NCBI GenBank assembly: GCA_018268785.1
Contig: JAFDVY010000024.1
Span: forward strand, 1 to 40,723
Source of the DNA: Acidobacteriota bacterium
GTDB taxonomy: Bacteria; Acidobacteriota; Terriglobia; Acidiferrales; UBA7541
Direction: 5' to 3'
Length of the DNA: 40,723 nucleotides
The position numbers and the translations under genes are program-made. Shown here piece after piece: positions 17,881 to 26,210 of this stretch; position 1 is the stretch's first letter; every line of letters starts with the position of its first letter. Under the pieces are notes generated by a model, which saw only the letters and a program-made list of their open reading frames with translations, searched no databases and had not been told where the DNA came from.

Positions 17881-18882
17881 CTAAGCCAGGTTGCCGGTCA
17901 CCACTCGGGCGGAAAGCGCCGCTTTTTCGCGCAGGTAAGAAGCGACGCGATCAATGATTTCGTTGAGCGGCGTCCGGGGCCGGAATCCGGTAATTGCTTC
18001 CAGCTTTTCCACGCAAGGTACGCGCCGCATCATGTCTTCGAATCCGGGTTCATAGGCTTTGTCATAGGGGATATAGGCAATCTTCGACGCGCTGCCCGTG
18101 CGTTCCTTGACCCTTTGCGCGAGTCCTTCGATGGTGATTTCTTCCGTGTTCCCGATATTGATCACTTCCCCGATCGCGCGTTCTGTATCCAGCAGCTTGA
18201 TCACCGCCTGCACCGTATCCCGTACGTCGCAAAAACAGCGCGATTGCTTGCCGTCGCCGTAAACGTCGATGGTGCCATTATCGAGCGCTTGCTTCACGAA
18301 GTTCGGAAGCACCATGCCGTACCTTCCCGTCTGGCGAGGTCCCACGGTATTGAAAAAGCGCACCACGATCACCGGAACCTTTTTTTCTTTCCAGTAGGAA
18401 AGAGCCAAAAATTCGTCCAGGGCTTTAGAAGCCGCGTAGCTCCAGCGGCCTTTCGTCGTCGGTCCAAGCACCAGGTCCGATTCCTCGCGAAACGGAATCT
18501 GCGTGCTCTTGCCATAGACTTCGGACGTGGAGGCGGTCAGGACCAGCTTCCTCTTCTTCGCCGCCGCTTCCAGAATCATCTGAGTGCCGTTCACGTTTGT
18601 CTCGATGGTTCGAACGGGACTCTCGACAATCAGACGCACGCCAACCGCTGCCGCCAGGTGCACGATTACATCCGATTCATCCACGAGTTCCGCGATCAGT
18701 TGCCGGTTTTCAATCGAGTCCAGGTGATATTCGAGCTGCGGAGAACTTTTCAGGTGACGGATGTTTTCCATGCTGCCCGTGGACAGGTTATCCAGCAGAA
18801 CGACTTGATCGCCGCGTTCCAGCAATTTTTCGGCAAGGTGAGAGCCAATGAAGCCGGCGCCGCCGGTAATCAGATAACGCAC
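17881..18882 (-). CDS. SDR-family NAD-dependent nucleotide-sugar epimerase/dehydratase
   Basis: 333 residues, GTG start after AAGGGGG. NAD motif TGGAGFIGSHLAEKLL, LLDNLSTGSMENI, TASTSEVYGKS, catalytic YAASKALDEF, then VVRFFNTVGPRQTGRYGMVL and GDGKQSRCFCDVRDTVQAV. This fits the UDP-glucose 4-epimerase/UDP-glucuronate decarboxylase-like group; the exact substrate is not resolved. It follows the Wzc-type kinase gene by 9 bases, so it belongs to the wza-wzc transcript, and supplies an activated sugar. Confidence 0.88.
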   Translation of the reverse strand: MRYLITGGAGFIGSHLAEKLLERGDQVVLLDNLSTGSMENIRHLKSSPQLEYHLDSIENRQLIAELVDESDVIVHLAAAVGVRLIVESPVRTIETNVNGTQMILEAAAKKRKLVLTASTSEVYGKSTQIPFREESDLVLGPTTKGRWSYAASKALDEFLALSYWKEKKVPVIVVRFFNTVGPRQTGRYGMVLPNFVKQALDNGTIDVYGDGKQSRCFCDVRDTVQAVIKLLDTERAIGEVINIGNTEEITIEGLAQRVKERTGSASKIAYIPYDKAYEPGFEDMMRRVPCVEKLEAITGFRPRTPLNEIIDRVASYLREKAALSARVVTGNLA

Positions 18883-18891
18883 GCAACCCCC

Positions 18892-21225
18892 TTAGAGCGC
18901 CAACTCATCGTCGTCGGAATTTTTTGATTTGCGAATTCTGGGCAGATCTTCGTCTGTAACATGGGAAAGGTCCGCATTTTCCTGCGGGCCATATCCATAC
19001 GAATACGGATAGTAGCGATAGGAGTAGTAATAATCCGGGGCGCTGGAATCGACCGCGTTCAAGACCACGCCCAGCATCCGGCACTTTACGCTGATGAGCA
19101 GGTCTCGCGTCCGCGTAAACGCTTCTTTCGGCGTTTCTCCGCTGCGCACGACCAGCAGTACGCCGTCGGTCTGCACGGAGAGAATCACGGCATCCGTCGC
19201 GGCCATAATGGGCGGCGAATCAATCACGATGAATTTGAATCTTTTGCGTAGCTCGACCACGGCATCCGCCAGCTTGTGCGAGGACAAAAGGTCCGCGGGG
19301 TTGGGAGGCAGCGGGCCCGTCGGAATTACCGCGAGATTTGGAATCGTGGGATGCGGAACGGTAACGAGTTCCAGACTCGAAACGCCGGCGAGATACGAAC
19401 TGAATCCCGCATATTTCCCGTCCGTCATGTTCAGGAGGCGTCCCACTCCGGGTTTGCGCAGGTCGCAATCGATCAGAAGCGTGCGATCGCCAAGCTGCGC
19501 CAGCGTCACCGCGAGATTCGCCGCCGCCGTCGTTTTCCCTTCGCGCGGCAGCGCGCTGGTAACCAGGACAACTTGCGGCGGATGGTCCGGCTGCGAAAGT
19601 AACAGCGCCGTTCGCAGCGCGCGGAACGCTTCGGACATCTGCGACTTCGGCAGATGCTGCGCGACCAGTTCGATTTTCTTGTCGTGGCCGTTTGCGGAAA
19701 TCCCTCCGATTAGCCTGCGCCGCCGTCCATTTCCATTTGAATCTGAGAATGCGGGAACGACCGCGAGCGACGGCAAACGGGAGAGCGTCTCAATGTCGTC
19801 CGGGGTTTTCACGGTATTGTCCAGATACTCCCGCAACAAAGCGAGCCCGATCCCGCCTACGAGGCCGACTATGAAGGCGAGGACGATGTTGCGCGCCTTG
19901 GCTGGCCTCGTCGGCGTGGATGGCACCATCGCCGGATCCACCACGAAAATGTTTGACGATTTCAGCGTGCTCGAGATATTCGCTTCGCGCAATTTCGTCA
20001 GCATCCCGTCGTAGAGCGTTTTGTTGGCTTCCGCTTCGCGCTTGAGAATGTTGTATTCCACCAGCCGTTCGGCCATCTGGTTGGCCGCGGCTTTTTGCTC
20101 CTCGAGCGCCTGAGTCAGCAGCATTTCGCGTTGCCGCGAAGCGTTGTAGTCGCTTCCCATCTGCTCGATGATGGCTTTCTTCTCGCCATCGATCAGTTGA
20201 TCGATTTCCTTGGTTTGTCCCTGCAGGCGCAGCACCTTCGGGAAATTAGGGCCGTATTGCGCCAGGGCATCCGTGTATTGCGCATTCACGTCCGCCTTTT
20301 TCTTGATCAAATCCTGCAGAGCCACGTCTCCGCGGAGTTCCGGTACCGCGCTTGCGTCAGCGGACTTGGCGAATTCATAGAGCGCTTGCTTCTTCATTCG
20401 CTCGCTCTGTGCGTCGGTCAACTCCTTGTTCAGGTCCGACAGCCGCTGCGTGGTGGTGTTTTGCTTGTCGTCCAGCTCCCAGATCTGATTTTTCCGTTCG
20501 TACTCGATGCGCGCATCTTCGGATTTTTGTACCTTCACCTTCATGTCATCGAGTTGATCGGTAAGCCAGGAAGACGCGCGGGCGATTGCTTCATACCGGC
20601 TGCGAAAGTTCGCTTCCTTGAAATTCTCAACATGAGCGTTCACGATGCGCGCCGCGAGTTGCGGATCGGTGGATTCGAACGTTACGTCCAGCAAGCGGCT
20701 GTTCGGCACGCGGCGTACGCTCAAGCTGCCCAGAAACGCCGCCAACTCTGGCGGCCGTTTGTGATTTGCCAGGTTTCCGGAAGCGATCGCTTCCGAAGGG
20801 CTCTCTCCGGAAGAATACTCCGGCCTGCCCGCGAGGCCCGTGCTGCGGATTGTCTGGAGAGCCAGAGTCTCGCTCGTCAGAATCTTGGACTGGGTCTCAA
20901 TGTAATTGTCCATGTCCAGCATGAAGTCGTAGGAATCCGCTCCCTGAAATGGCAGCACGTTGGAATTTTCCCGGTCGATCTCTATGCGGGCAGTCGTCGA
21001 ATACACCGGCTGCATGCGAAACGTCGCGATCGAAACAATGGTGACCACCGCAAGCAGGAACGAAAGAATCAACCATTGGTGCTTGCGCAGGATCAGCAGA
21101 TAGTCGTACAGGTGAGGTTCGCGCGGGGAAAGGTCAAATGTGCCGAAACGTGTTCCCGCGCCCAGAAGCTCGACGGCTCCGTTCGATCCGTTGTCTTTCG
21201 GAACGATCTTGTTGTCTTCACTCAT
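18892..21225 (-). CDS. wzc: Polysaccharide co-polymerase with tyrosine autokinase domain (Wzc-type)
   Basis: 777 residues. A Wzz-type chain-length domain starts near 35 (YDYLLILRKHQWLILSFLLA, first membrane span) and a long periplasmic coiled-coil region runs about 190-400. The second span is near 445-465 (KARNIVLAFIVGLVGGIGLA). The cytoplasmic BY-kinase domain has Walker A SALPREGKT (557-565), Walker A' TLLIDCDLRKP (582-592) and Walker B FIVIDSPP (665-672). The tail contains nine tyrosines between 732 and 745 (DYYYSYRYYPYSYGYGP), the usual autophosphorylation cluster. It controls polymer length and export with Wza. ATG 21225, 5 bases after the wza stop. No Wzb-type phosphatase is in the window. 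Confidence 0.95.
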   Translation of the reverse strand: MSEDNKIVPKDNGSNGAVELLGAGTRFGTFDLSPREPHLYDYLLILRKHQWLILSFLLAVVTIVSIATFRMQPVYSTTARIEIDRENSNVLPFQGADSYDFMLDMDNYIETQSKILTSETLALQTIRSTGLAGRPEYSSGESPSEAIASGNLANHKRPPELAAFLGSLSVRRVPNSRLLDVTFESTDPQLAARIVNAHVENFKEANFRSRYEAIARASSWLTDQLDDMKVKVQKSEDARIEYERKNQIWELDDKQNTTTQRLSDLNKELTDAQSERMKKQALYEFAKSADASAVPELRGDVALQDLIKKKADVNAQYTDALAQYGPNFPKVLRLQGQTKEIDQLIDGEKKAIIEQMGSDYNASRQREMLLTQALEEQKAAANQMAERLVEYNILKREAEANKTLYDGMLTKLREANISSTLKSSNIFVVDPAMVPSTPTRPAKARNIVLAFIVGLVGGIGLALLREYLDNTVKTPDDIETLSRLPSLAVVPAFSDSNGNGRRRRLIGGISANGHDKKIELVAQHLPKSQMSEAFRALRTALLLSQPDHPPQVVLVTSALPREGKTTAAANLAVTLAQLGDRTLLIDCDLRKPGVGRLLNMTDGKYAGFSSYLAGVSSLELVTVPHPTIPNLAVIPTGPLPPNPADLLSSHKLADAVVELRKRFKFIVIDSPPIMAATDAVILSVQTDGVLLVVRSGETPKEAFTRTRDLLISVKCRMLGVVLNAVDSSAPDYYYSYRYYPYSYGYGPQENADLSHVTDEDLPRIRKSKNSDDDELAL

Positions 21226-21230
21226 GCCCG

Positions 21231-22337
21231 TCAGCGCTGTCCAATCCGGAAAATGGCCACGGCCGTGCCAATGCCAAGCCCAATCTCGGCGGCTTTCAGA
21301 AGCGCCGCTTTGGTACCGCTCTGTGGCACGTACAAAATGTCGCTGGCCTGAAGCTTTACGTCTTCCGTTTCCTGCTTCAAGACTTTGCCGAGATCCACGA
21401 TCACCTGATGCTGTTGGCCCGCTTGGTCCTTACGAATAATCACCGCTTCACTCTTGCGCGCCGTCGAATTCATTCCTCCAGCAAGAGCAAGCGCTTTTAA
21501 TGTCGAAAGCTGCGCCCGATCGTTGGTCACGACGAATCCGCCAGGGTGCGCTACCGCTCCGAGCACGTACACGATGCCGGCGTGAGGTACCGTCACAACA
21601 TCCCCTCCCATCAGCGGAATGTTGTTTCTGGCATCGCCATCTTCGAGCAGGTCGTTCAAATTGACGGTAATCGTGTTCGTCAAGGCCGGAGGCTCAGCGG
21701 TGGCCGAAGTGGCGCTCGCAGTAGTCTGTGTCGTGGAACCCCCAACATCTCGCTGCGAGATTTCCGGCGGTTCGTTGTCTTCGGAGATTTGATCCGGCCG
21801 CGTGATGATCACCGAGTCGCCGGCGTCATTGGCAATTCCACCCGCTTCAGCCAGCGCTTCCACCAGAGTGACCTGACGGTCGGCTTCATAAACCATGGGG
21901 TGCTGTACCGCTCCAACTATAGTTATCGGCTTGCTCTTTTTTTCTTTTGCGCTCACCGTAACTTCCGGGTGGGAAATCAGGCCGTTCGCCGCAAGCACTT
22001 CCGCGATTTTTTGCTGCGCTTGCACTTCGGTCAGTCCGGCCATCTGCAGCCGCACCGGCACCAGCGGCAAGCCGATAGTTCCTGTCTGGCTGACGCGGAC
22101 CTCGCGCGTGAATTCCGGCACATCGAAGACTTCGATGGCGAGAAGATCGCCGCGCCCGATGACGTAATCTCTCGGGGCCGAATGGGCGGACGCCGACAGC
22201 GTCTTGATCTTGTTGTTCGTCTGCTGTGGTGTTTCGAGTACGTCCTGCGCGCGGCTAGGTGGCGCCAGAACCAGTATTCCAAGCAGGGCGCTAGTGGCGA
22301 TACACGACACCCGCGCACCCAGTCTGGCTGGCTGCAT
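21231..22337 (-). CDS. wza: Outer-membrane polysaccharide export protein (Wza-like)
   Basis: About 368 residues from ATG 22337. I prefer this start to ones at 22409 or 22454 because it begins a signal peptide (SCIATSALLGILVLAPPSRA) and a promoter lies inside the longer frame. A Poly_export domain covers about 60-145 (YVIGRGDLLAIEVFDVPEF, TREVRVSQTGTIGLPLVP), followed by SLBB-type segments (KPITIVGAVQHPMVYEADRQ near 155; GIVYVLGAVAHPGGFVVTND near 255) separated by a low-complexity linker. It ends with a hydrophobic stretch (LLKAAEIGLGIGTAVAIF). No Cys suits a lipobox. Family role: the outer-membrane channel for exported glycan. First gene of the large minus-strand run. Confidence 0.93.
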   Translation of the reverse strand: MQPARLGARVSCIATSALLGILVLAPPSRAQDVLETPQQTNNKIKTLSASAHSAPRDYVIGRGDLLAIEVFDVPEFTREVRVSQTGTIGLPLVPVRLQMAGLTEVQAQQKIAEVLAANGLISHPEVTVSAKEKKSKPITIVGAVQHPMVYEADRQVTLVEALAEAGGIANDAGDSVIITRPDQISEDNEPPEISQRDVGGSTTQTTASATSATAEPPALTNTITVNLNDLLEDGDARNNIPLMGGDVVTVPHAGIVYVLGAVAHPGGFVVTNDRAQLSTLKALALAGGMNSTARKSEAVIIRKDQAGQQHQVIVDLGKVLKQETEDVKLQASDILYVPQSGTKAALLKAAEIGLGIGTAVAIFRIGQR

Positions 22338-22362
22338 ATTCTGTATCTTACCCCCGTTTGTA

Positions 22363-22389
22363 AGTATACAGTCTGCCCGCCTTTGTAAA
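22363..22389 (-). promoter_or_regulatory. Candidate sigma-70 promoter of the polysaccharide operon
   Basis: On the minus strand TTTACA (22384-22389) and TATACT (22363-22368) are each one base off consensus, with a short 15-base spacer. A start point near 22355 would give an 18-base leader to ATG 22337 and exclude the upstream alternative starts. Confidence 0.6.
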
Positions 22390-22534
22390 TCACCCTTTTC
22401 CCACTTCATACCCTCTCGAGCGAGAAGATTGGGGCAGATATGGACCCAGCTCACTTTCTCCCGAGCTTCGGCCGTTTAGCGCAACCAAGTTTACTCGGCG
22501 TCAGGAGCCGACGCCTTCATCCAATCAGCCCGGC

Positions 22535-22954
22535 TTAAGAGGGACAATCAATAACTGTCCAGCCATCCAAGTCGCCTGGCAAACGAAGGTCCCAGTATAG
22601 ATAGTGGCGTACAGCATCCTCCGCACTTTGAAAGATTTTTTCACTTCGATGGGCCATGACTATTGGATTCGAAGGATCGGATGCTTGCGAGACGTAAGAA
22701 AACTTGTGCGGCGCAATCTTGCGGATTATCCCTCCTTCCCATGCGAAACGTTCTCGGCTAATCGAAGGAAAAATGCGACATTCTTCGAGCCGGCCACAAA
22801 TAGCTGTAGTCACGTCCTGCAGGCATATAGGTGGATGTGGCCATATCCCCATTCTCACTCGCTCACCCATATCAAAGTGTCGACCCTCCAATACCTGAAC
22901 TAAAGTGTTTCTATCCACAATGGAAGTATTATGCCAACTAACTAAAGACAACAA
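22535..22954 (-). CDS. Hypothetical protein, 139 residues
   Basis: Not recognised. TTG start at 22954; internal ATGs exist (for example the Met before GERVRM, residue 29). The residue mix is balanced and protein-like, with CLQDVTTAICGRLEECRIFP, WEGGIIRKIAPHKFSYVSQ and a C-terminus AVRHYLYWDLRLPGDLDGWT rich in aromatic and acidic residues. It has no signal peptide or membrane span. Size and composition recall immunity-type or other island proteins, which is only a guess. Base composition is less GC-rich than the flanking operons, and it sits in the scarred segment between two polysaccharide blocks. Confidence 0.5.
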   Translation of the reverse strand: MLSLVSWHNTSIVDRNTLVQVLEGRHFDMGERVRMGIWPHPPICLQDVTTAICGRLEECRIFPSISRERFAWEGGIIRKIAPHKFSYVSQASDPSNPIVMAHRSEKIFQSAEDAVRHYLYWDLRLPGDLDGWTVIDCPS

Positions 22955-23183
22955 AGAATAGCAGTTCCACTGCAGCGGTTCTTTCTACAACCGCCTCAAT
23001 TGCACCACCTGCGCCTCCACCGGCGATACCAGGCGCGAACCGTGTAATAGCAGCCGCGCCTGGAAGGAGTCTTGCGCCCATAATAAAGCTCACCGATTCT
23101 CCGGCACCTTCCAGCCCTGGCATCCCGTAGACGCGGGTGGCGCATCTTTTCGTTTCGTGTTCCGTCTTTTTTGCGCAATCCAC
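22938..23183 (-). CDS. Doubtful 81-residue ORF, Gly/Ala-rich
   Basis: GTG start, no clear ribosome site. Product contains VSFIMGARLLPGAAAITRFA and GIAGGGAGGAIEAVV, resembling a hydrophobic low-complexity tail, and it overlaps the next ORF by 17 bases in another frame. It may be the broken end of a larger, decayed gene (a polymorphic-toxin tail is one possibility), or non-coding. The 5' part lies in sequence that shares GGGTGGCGCATC with 29430-29441. Confidence 0.2.
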   Translation of the reverse strand: MDCAKKTEHETKRCATRVYGMPGLEGAGESVSFIMGARLLPGAAAITRFAPGIAGGGAGGAIEAVVERTAAVELLFFVVFS

Positions 23184-23229
23184 AATAAGTCACAAAGTAT
23201 GATATAACCATACAGTTAACAAATACCAC

Positions 23230-23265
23230 GGTAGGGTGGCCTACCCTTGCGCGCTTTGCAAGGGT
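23230..23265. repeat. REP-like double hairpin beside transposase scar
   Basis: Two overlapping inverted repeats: GGTAGG-GTGG-CCTACC (23230-23245) and ACCCTTGC with GCAAGGGT (23243-23265, 8-bp stem, 7-base loop). They share three bases, so only one can form at a time. They lie 28 bases before the IS200-type remnant, the arrangement known for REP elements and their RAYT transposases. Confidence 0.65.
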
Positions 23266-23293
23266 GGGATCTTCTTGGCTCTTCCTCTTTCTT

Positions 23294-23449
23294 ATGCCCC
23301 ATAAACTCAAACGCATCATTATTGGCCGCAGCGACCTGCACTTCATCACGTTCGCCTGCTATCAGCGCCATCCGAAGGATTGGCCCTGGAGCAGTTGGTC
23401 AGCTTACCTTGGCAAGGCAGCCATCTTGCCGATCGATTTCCTCGACTAG
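23294..23449 (+). pseudogene. Internally deleted IS200-like/RAYT transposase
   Basis: A 51-residue frame starts MPHKLKR and reads GRSDLHFITFACYQR, the N-terminus of Y1-type (REP-associated) transposases. It then jumps directly to HPKDWPWSSWSAYL, the conserved C-terminal motif of the same family. The HUH nuclease core with its catalytic Tyr, normally 100 or more residues between these two motifs, is missing without loss of frame. It cannot be active. No other transposase is in the window, so any movement of nearby REP hairpins would need a copy elsewhere. Confidence 0.8.
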
Positions 23450-23560
23450 CCGCACGAAACTGAAGAACCGCCCACCGTTGCAATGCATCCAGTTTGTGAT
23501 GGCTCTCATCGAGTGTCCCACCCGCGCTGATAAGTCGATTGAGCGAATCAAGGTTGGGGG

Positions 23561-24826
23561 TTAAGGACTGGGCGCAGATCGAGTATTGCGAACCAGGGGC
23601 GCAGCGGCTTGCGTTGCCGGCATTTCGGACGTGGCAAGAAGCGCCATGAGGAAAAACAGGAATGCATTGGCGGGGATATGAAGATTGAAATCCACAAGCG
23701 CGTGAACCAGGAATCCGCAGCACGCCATCAGTCCCGCCAGCCGGAAGGCCGCCGCGAAAGAAAGATTCTTTTCCTGTAAGGAGCGCAACGCGGCAAGCGC
23801 CAGCAAAGCGATAAACCAGGCACAGCAGAGCCCTCCCAGAATTCCCGTTTCCGCAAGCGTTTCGAGATAGTCGTTGTGCGCATGATTTACGATTTTTCCG
23901 TCATAAAGTGTTTCGTATGGCGGGTAGACAAGTTGAAACGTGCCGAGGCCTGTTCCAAGAATCGGGCGGTCCAGAAAAATTCTCCACGTCCCGTGTCGCA
24001 TGGCGGCGCGCTTGGTTTCCTTCACTTCGAGAGTTTGCAAAGATCCAAAACGCGAGAGCACTTCTTTTACGCCAAGCCAGGAAACCAGAGAAAGTGCGGC
24101 CAGCAGGACGATCCCTCCGGAAAGCAGGTGCTTGCTGCCGGCGCGCTGCAACGCGATGAAGAAAATCAAGGAGAGAAGCTCGATGCCAAACGCCACAATC
24201 CCTCCGCGCGAGGCGGACATGAAAAGGGCTACGATCGGCAGAAGAGCAAAAAGACCGACTACAAACCGGCGTTCGCGGCGCACTTTTCCGAGAACGAGCG
24301 GAACGAGCGCAATCGGGATGATGAGCTCGGCGAATCCCGCGAAATGATTGCGATTTACGTAAGGACCGAATGGAATTCCGCCATAGCGCATCTCGCGAAA
24401 CCAGTACAGTTTCCCATTGAAGGTCAGGTGCTGGAGAATTCCAAATCCGGCCACGAAGAAACCGAAGAGCATGGAAAACCAGAAAAAATCGCGCCAATCC
24501 TGCAGCGAGCGAAACGCCTGCGCGGCCAGAAAAACAAGAACGATGTACGCGAGCAGCAACTGGAATTCCGCGCGGGTGTCGTAGGCGGACGCCGTGCGGC
24601 GAAAAAATAATTGCATCGTAATGACAACCGCGAACGCAAGCAGCGGCGGCAAGACATTGGGCAGCACAATTTCTTTTTCCTTGAAGAGCAGCGCAAAAAG
24701 CGCCCAAAGAAAAAACAAAACGCCGGCGCCGGTCTCGAACACGGCGAGAGCCCACTCCTCAACGCCTCCGTGCGCAAGGACGCCGAAGACGGCCAGTGCG
24801 CAGATGGCGATTCGCAGGGCCTTCAT
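23561..24826 (-). CDS. O-antigen ligase/polymerase family membrane protein (Wzy_C)
   Basis: 421 residues with about ten membrane spans. The family hallmark loop is periplasmic: LGTGLGTFQLVYPPYE followed by NHAHNDYLETLAETGILGG near 310-335, and an earlier SASRGGIVAFGIEL gives the conserved Arg. Members either join lipid-linked repeat units (Wzy) or attach the glycan to lipid A core or protein (WaaL/PglL-type); sequence alone does not separate these. ATG start overlaps the TPR gene stop (ATGA). It is outside the main sugar operon but convergent in function. Confidence 0.88.
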   Translation of the reverse strand: MKALRIAICALAVFGVLAHGGVEEWALAVFETGAGVLFFLWALFALLFKEKEIVLPNVLPPLLAFAVVITMQLFFRRTASAYDTRAEFQLLLAYIVLVFLAAQAFRSLQDWRDFFWFSMLFGFFVAGFGILQHLTFNGKLYWFREMRYGGIPFGPYVNRNHFAGFAELIIPIALVPLVLGKVRRERRFVVGLFALLPIVALFMSASRGGIVAFGIELLSLIFFIALQRAGSKHLLSGGIVLLAALSLVSWLGVKEVLSRFGSLQTLEVKETKRAAMRHGTWRIFLDRPILGTGLGTFQLVYPPYETLYDGKIVNHAHNDYLETLAETGILGGLCCAWFIALLALAALRSLQEKNLSFAAAFRLAGLMACCGFLVHALVDFNLHIPANAFLFFLMALLATSEMPATQAAAPLVRNTRSAPSP

Positions 24827-26139
24827 CGGTTGTTCGGCCCCGCGGCTTCGGAACTGGGGACAGGCGCAGCAACCGGCGTCAGCGTGACATCATCGATCCA
24901 GGCAATTCCCGCAATGTCGCCATCCTGCAATGCGCTCTGGCTGCGCACTGCGCAGACTTGCGTGGGCGAGTCACTCACTGGTGCGGTCCAGGTGAGGGCG
25001 AGATTGGTCCAGGGCTGATCTCCGTGAACGTCATTCGTCAAAATTGTTTCGGCTCTGCCCGCAACGCGGGAAAAAATTCCGAAGCGAATGCCCTCATCGG
25101 TGGTGAGCGCTTTTGTCTTGACCCACGCGGAAAGGCGATACGTTTTGCCCGAGTCAATCGGGGCCCAATGACAAAGTTCAGCGAAATAAACATTGCTTCG
25201 TCCCGAGAACGCAATTTGCAGCGACTGCGCGCCGGAATGTTTTTCGCGCTGGTCCGGCTTAATTTGTACGCCGTTCTCATTGGGCGGAAAGTGCCAGGAC
25301 AAACCGCCTCCGAAAAATCCGGATTCAAAACCTCCGTCCCAAAGAATTGAACCGGGCGCGTCCGGCGGAATCGGAACCGCAATCTTTGCGGCAGCTTCCT
25401 GCCAGAATCGAACGGCCTCTTCCATGCGATTGGACTGAACCAAGGCGTTGGCGAGAGGGGTGAGCTCCGTCAAGTTCACAGTTCCTGGAAGAATTTTGGC
25501 GCGCTGCCAGACTTGCAACGCCAAATCGAACTGCGCGCTGCTCGTGGAGTCCAAAAGAATGTAGACATAGATCTGGAAATTCCGGGGGATGACCCTGTCC
25601 AGAATTTCGTTTACGTCGGGCACGACGCGATGGCAGCGCGAAAAGGCCTCCGGGCCGCGTTTGGGATCGAGTTCGACGGCTTTGCGGATTTCCGGAAAAG
25701 CGGCGTCTATTTCGTTGTTGCGGAGGAGAAAGTTTCCGTAGCGCCACAAAACTTCCGAGGAAAGGGGATAGACGCGTTTTGCTTCGAGATAGGATGCGCG
25801 GGCTTCGGCGGTTTTTCCGGCTTCGTCGTAGTTCGCGGCGAGATCGAGCAAGGTATCCGCGGACAGCGGATCGAGAGAACGGGCGACGAGCAGCGCATTG
25901 AGGGCAGCGTTTGGATCGGATTGCTCGAAATCGTATTGATAGAAGCGGCCGAGGAGATACCAGTTGCGCGGATCGCTTGGTTCAAGGCGAACGGCGTGTT
26001 CGTATCCTGCGCGCGTGTTGAGACCGGCAGCGTGAGCCGCGCGCGCCACGCGGATGCTGAAATAGGAAAGGAAACAGAGAGCGGCGAACGCCGCGAGCAG
26101 CAGGCCGCGTTGTGCGCGAAGCGAAAGCCTGAGGATCAT
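24823..26139 (-). CDS. Membrane-anchored TPR protein with C-terminal jelly-roll domain
   Basis: About 438 residues from ATG 26139 (TTG 26148 is in frame). One N-terminal span (GLLLAAFAALCFLSYFSIRV), then TPR-like helices about 40-250 (PRNWYLLGRFYQYDFEQSDP, ARASYLEAKRVYPLSSEVLW). From about 270 a beta-rich domain starts WDGGFESGFFGGGLSWHF and continues SGAQSLQIAFSG, YRLSAWVKTKAL and IAGIAWIDDVTLTPV, the pattern of CBM-like galactose-binding folds. It overlaps the ligase-like gene by 4 bases, so the two are probably made together; it may hold glycan or partner proteins at the periplasmic face. Confidence 0.8.
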   Translation of the reverse strand: MILRLSLRAQRGLLLAAFAALCFLSYFSIRVARAAHAAGLNTRAGYEHAVRLEPSDPRNWYLLGRFYQYDFEQSDPNAALNALLVARSLDPLSADTLLDLAANYDEAGKTAEARASYLEAKRVYPLSSEVLWRYGNFLLRNNEIDAAFPEIRKAVELDPKRGPEAFSRCHRVVPDVNEILDRVIPRNFQIYVYILLDSTSSAQFDLALQVWQRAKILPGTVNLTELTPLANALVQSNRMEEAVRFWQEAAAKIAVPIPPDAPGSILWDGGFESGFFGGGLSWHFPPNENGVQIKPDQREKHSGAQSLQIAFSGRSNVYFAELCHWAPIDSGKTYRLSAWVKTKALTTDEGIRFGIFSRVAGRAETILTNDVHGDQPWTNLALTWTAPVSDSPTQVCAVRSQSALQDGDIAGIAWIDDVTLTPVAAPVPSSEAAGPNNR

Positions 26140-26210
26140 GGCCAACAACTCTGCCTAACCGCAAGGCGGTGAGGCAAGAGCAAAGTGGCGGAAGTCATAG
26201 GCGAGAAAAA

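Noticed and set aside
20095..21351. 418-residue open frame on the + strand
   Set aside because: It lies fully antisense to the well-supported wzc gene and the product has no recognisable domain; GC-rich coding often leaves such frames open.
22996..23349. 117-residue open frame on the - strand
   Set aside because: Covers REP hairpins and the antisense of the transposase remnant; Arg-rich low-complexity product.
23247..23564. 105-residue open frame on the + strand over the transposase scar
   Set aside because: Out of frame with the RAYT motifs, Ser/Arg-rich, no ribosome site.
25513..26172. 219-residue open frame on the + strand
   Set aside because: Antisense to the TPR/jelly-roll gene, no domain.
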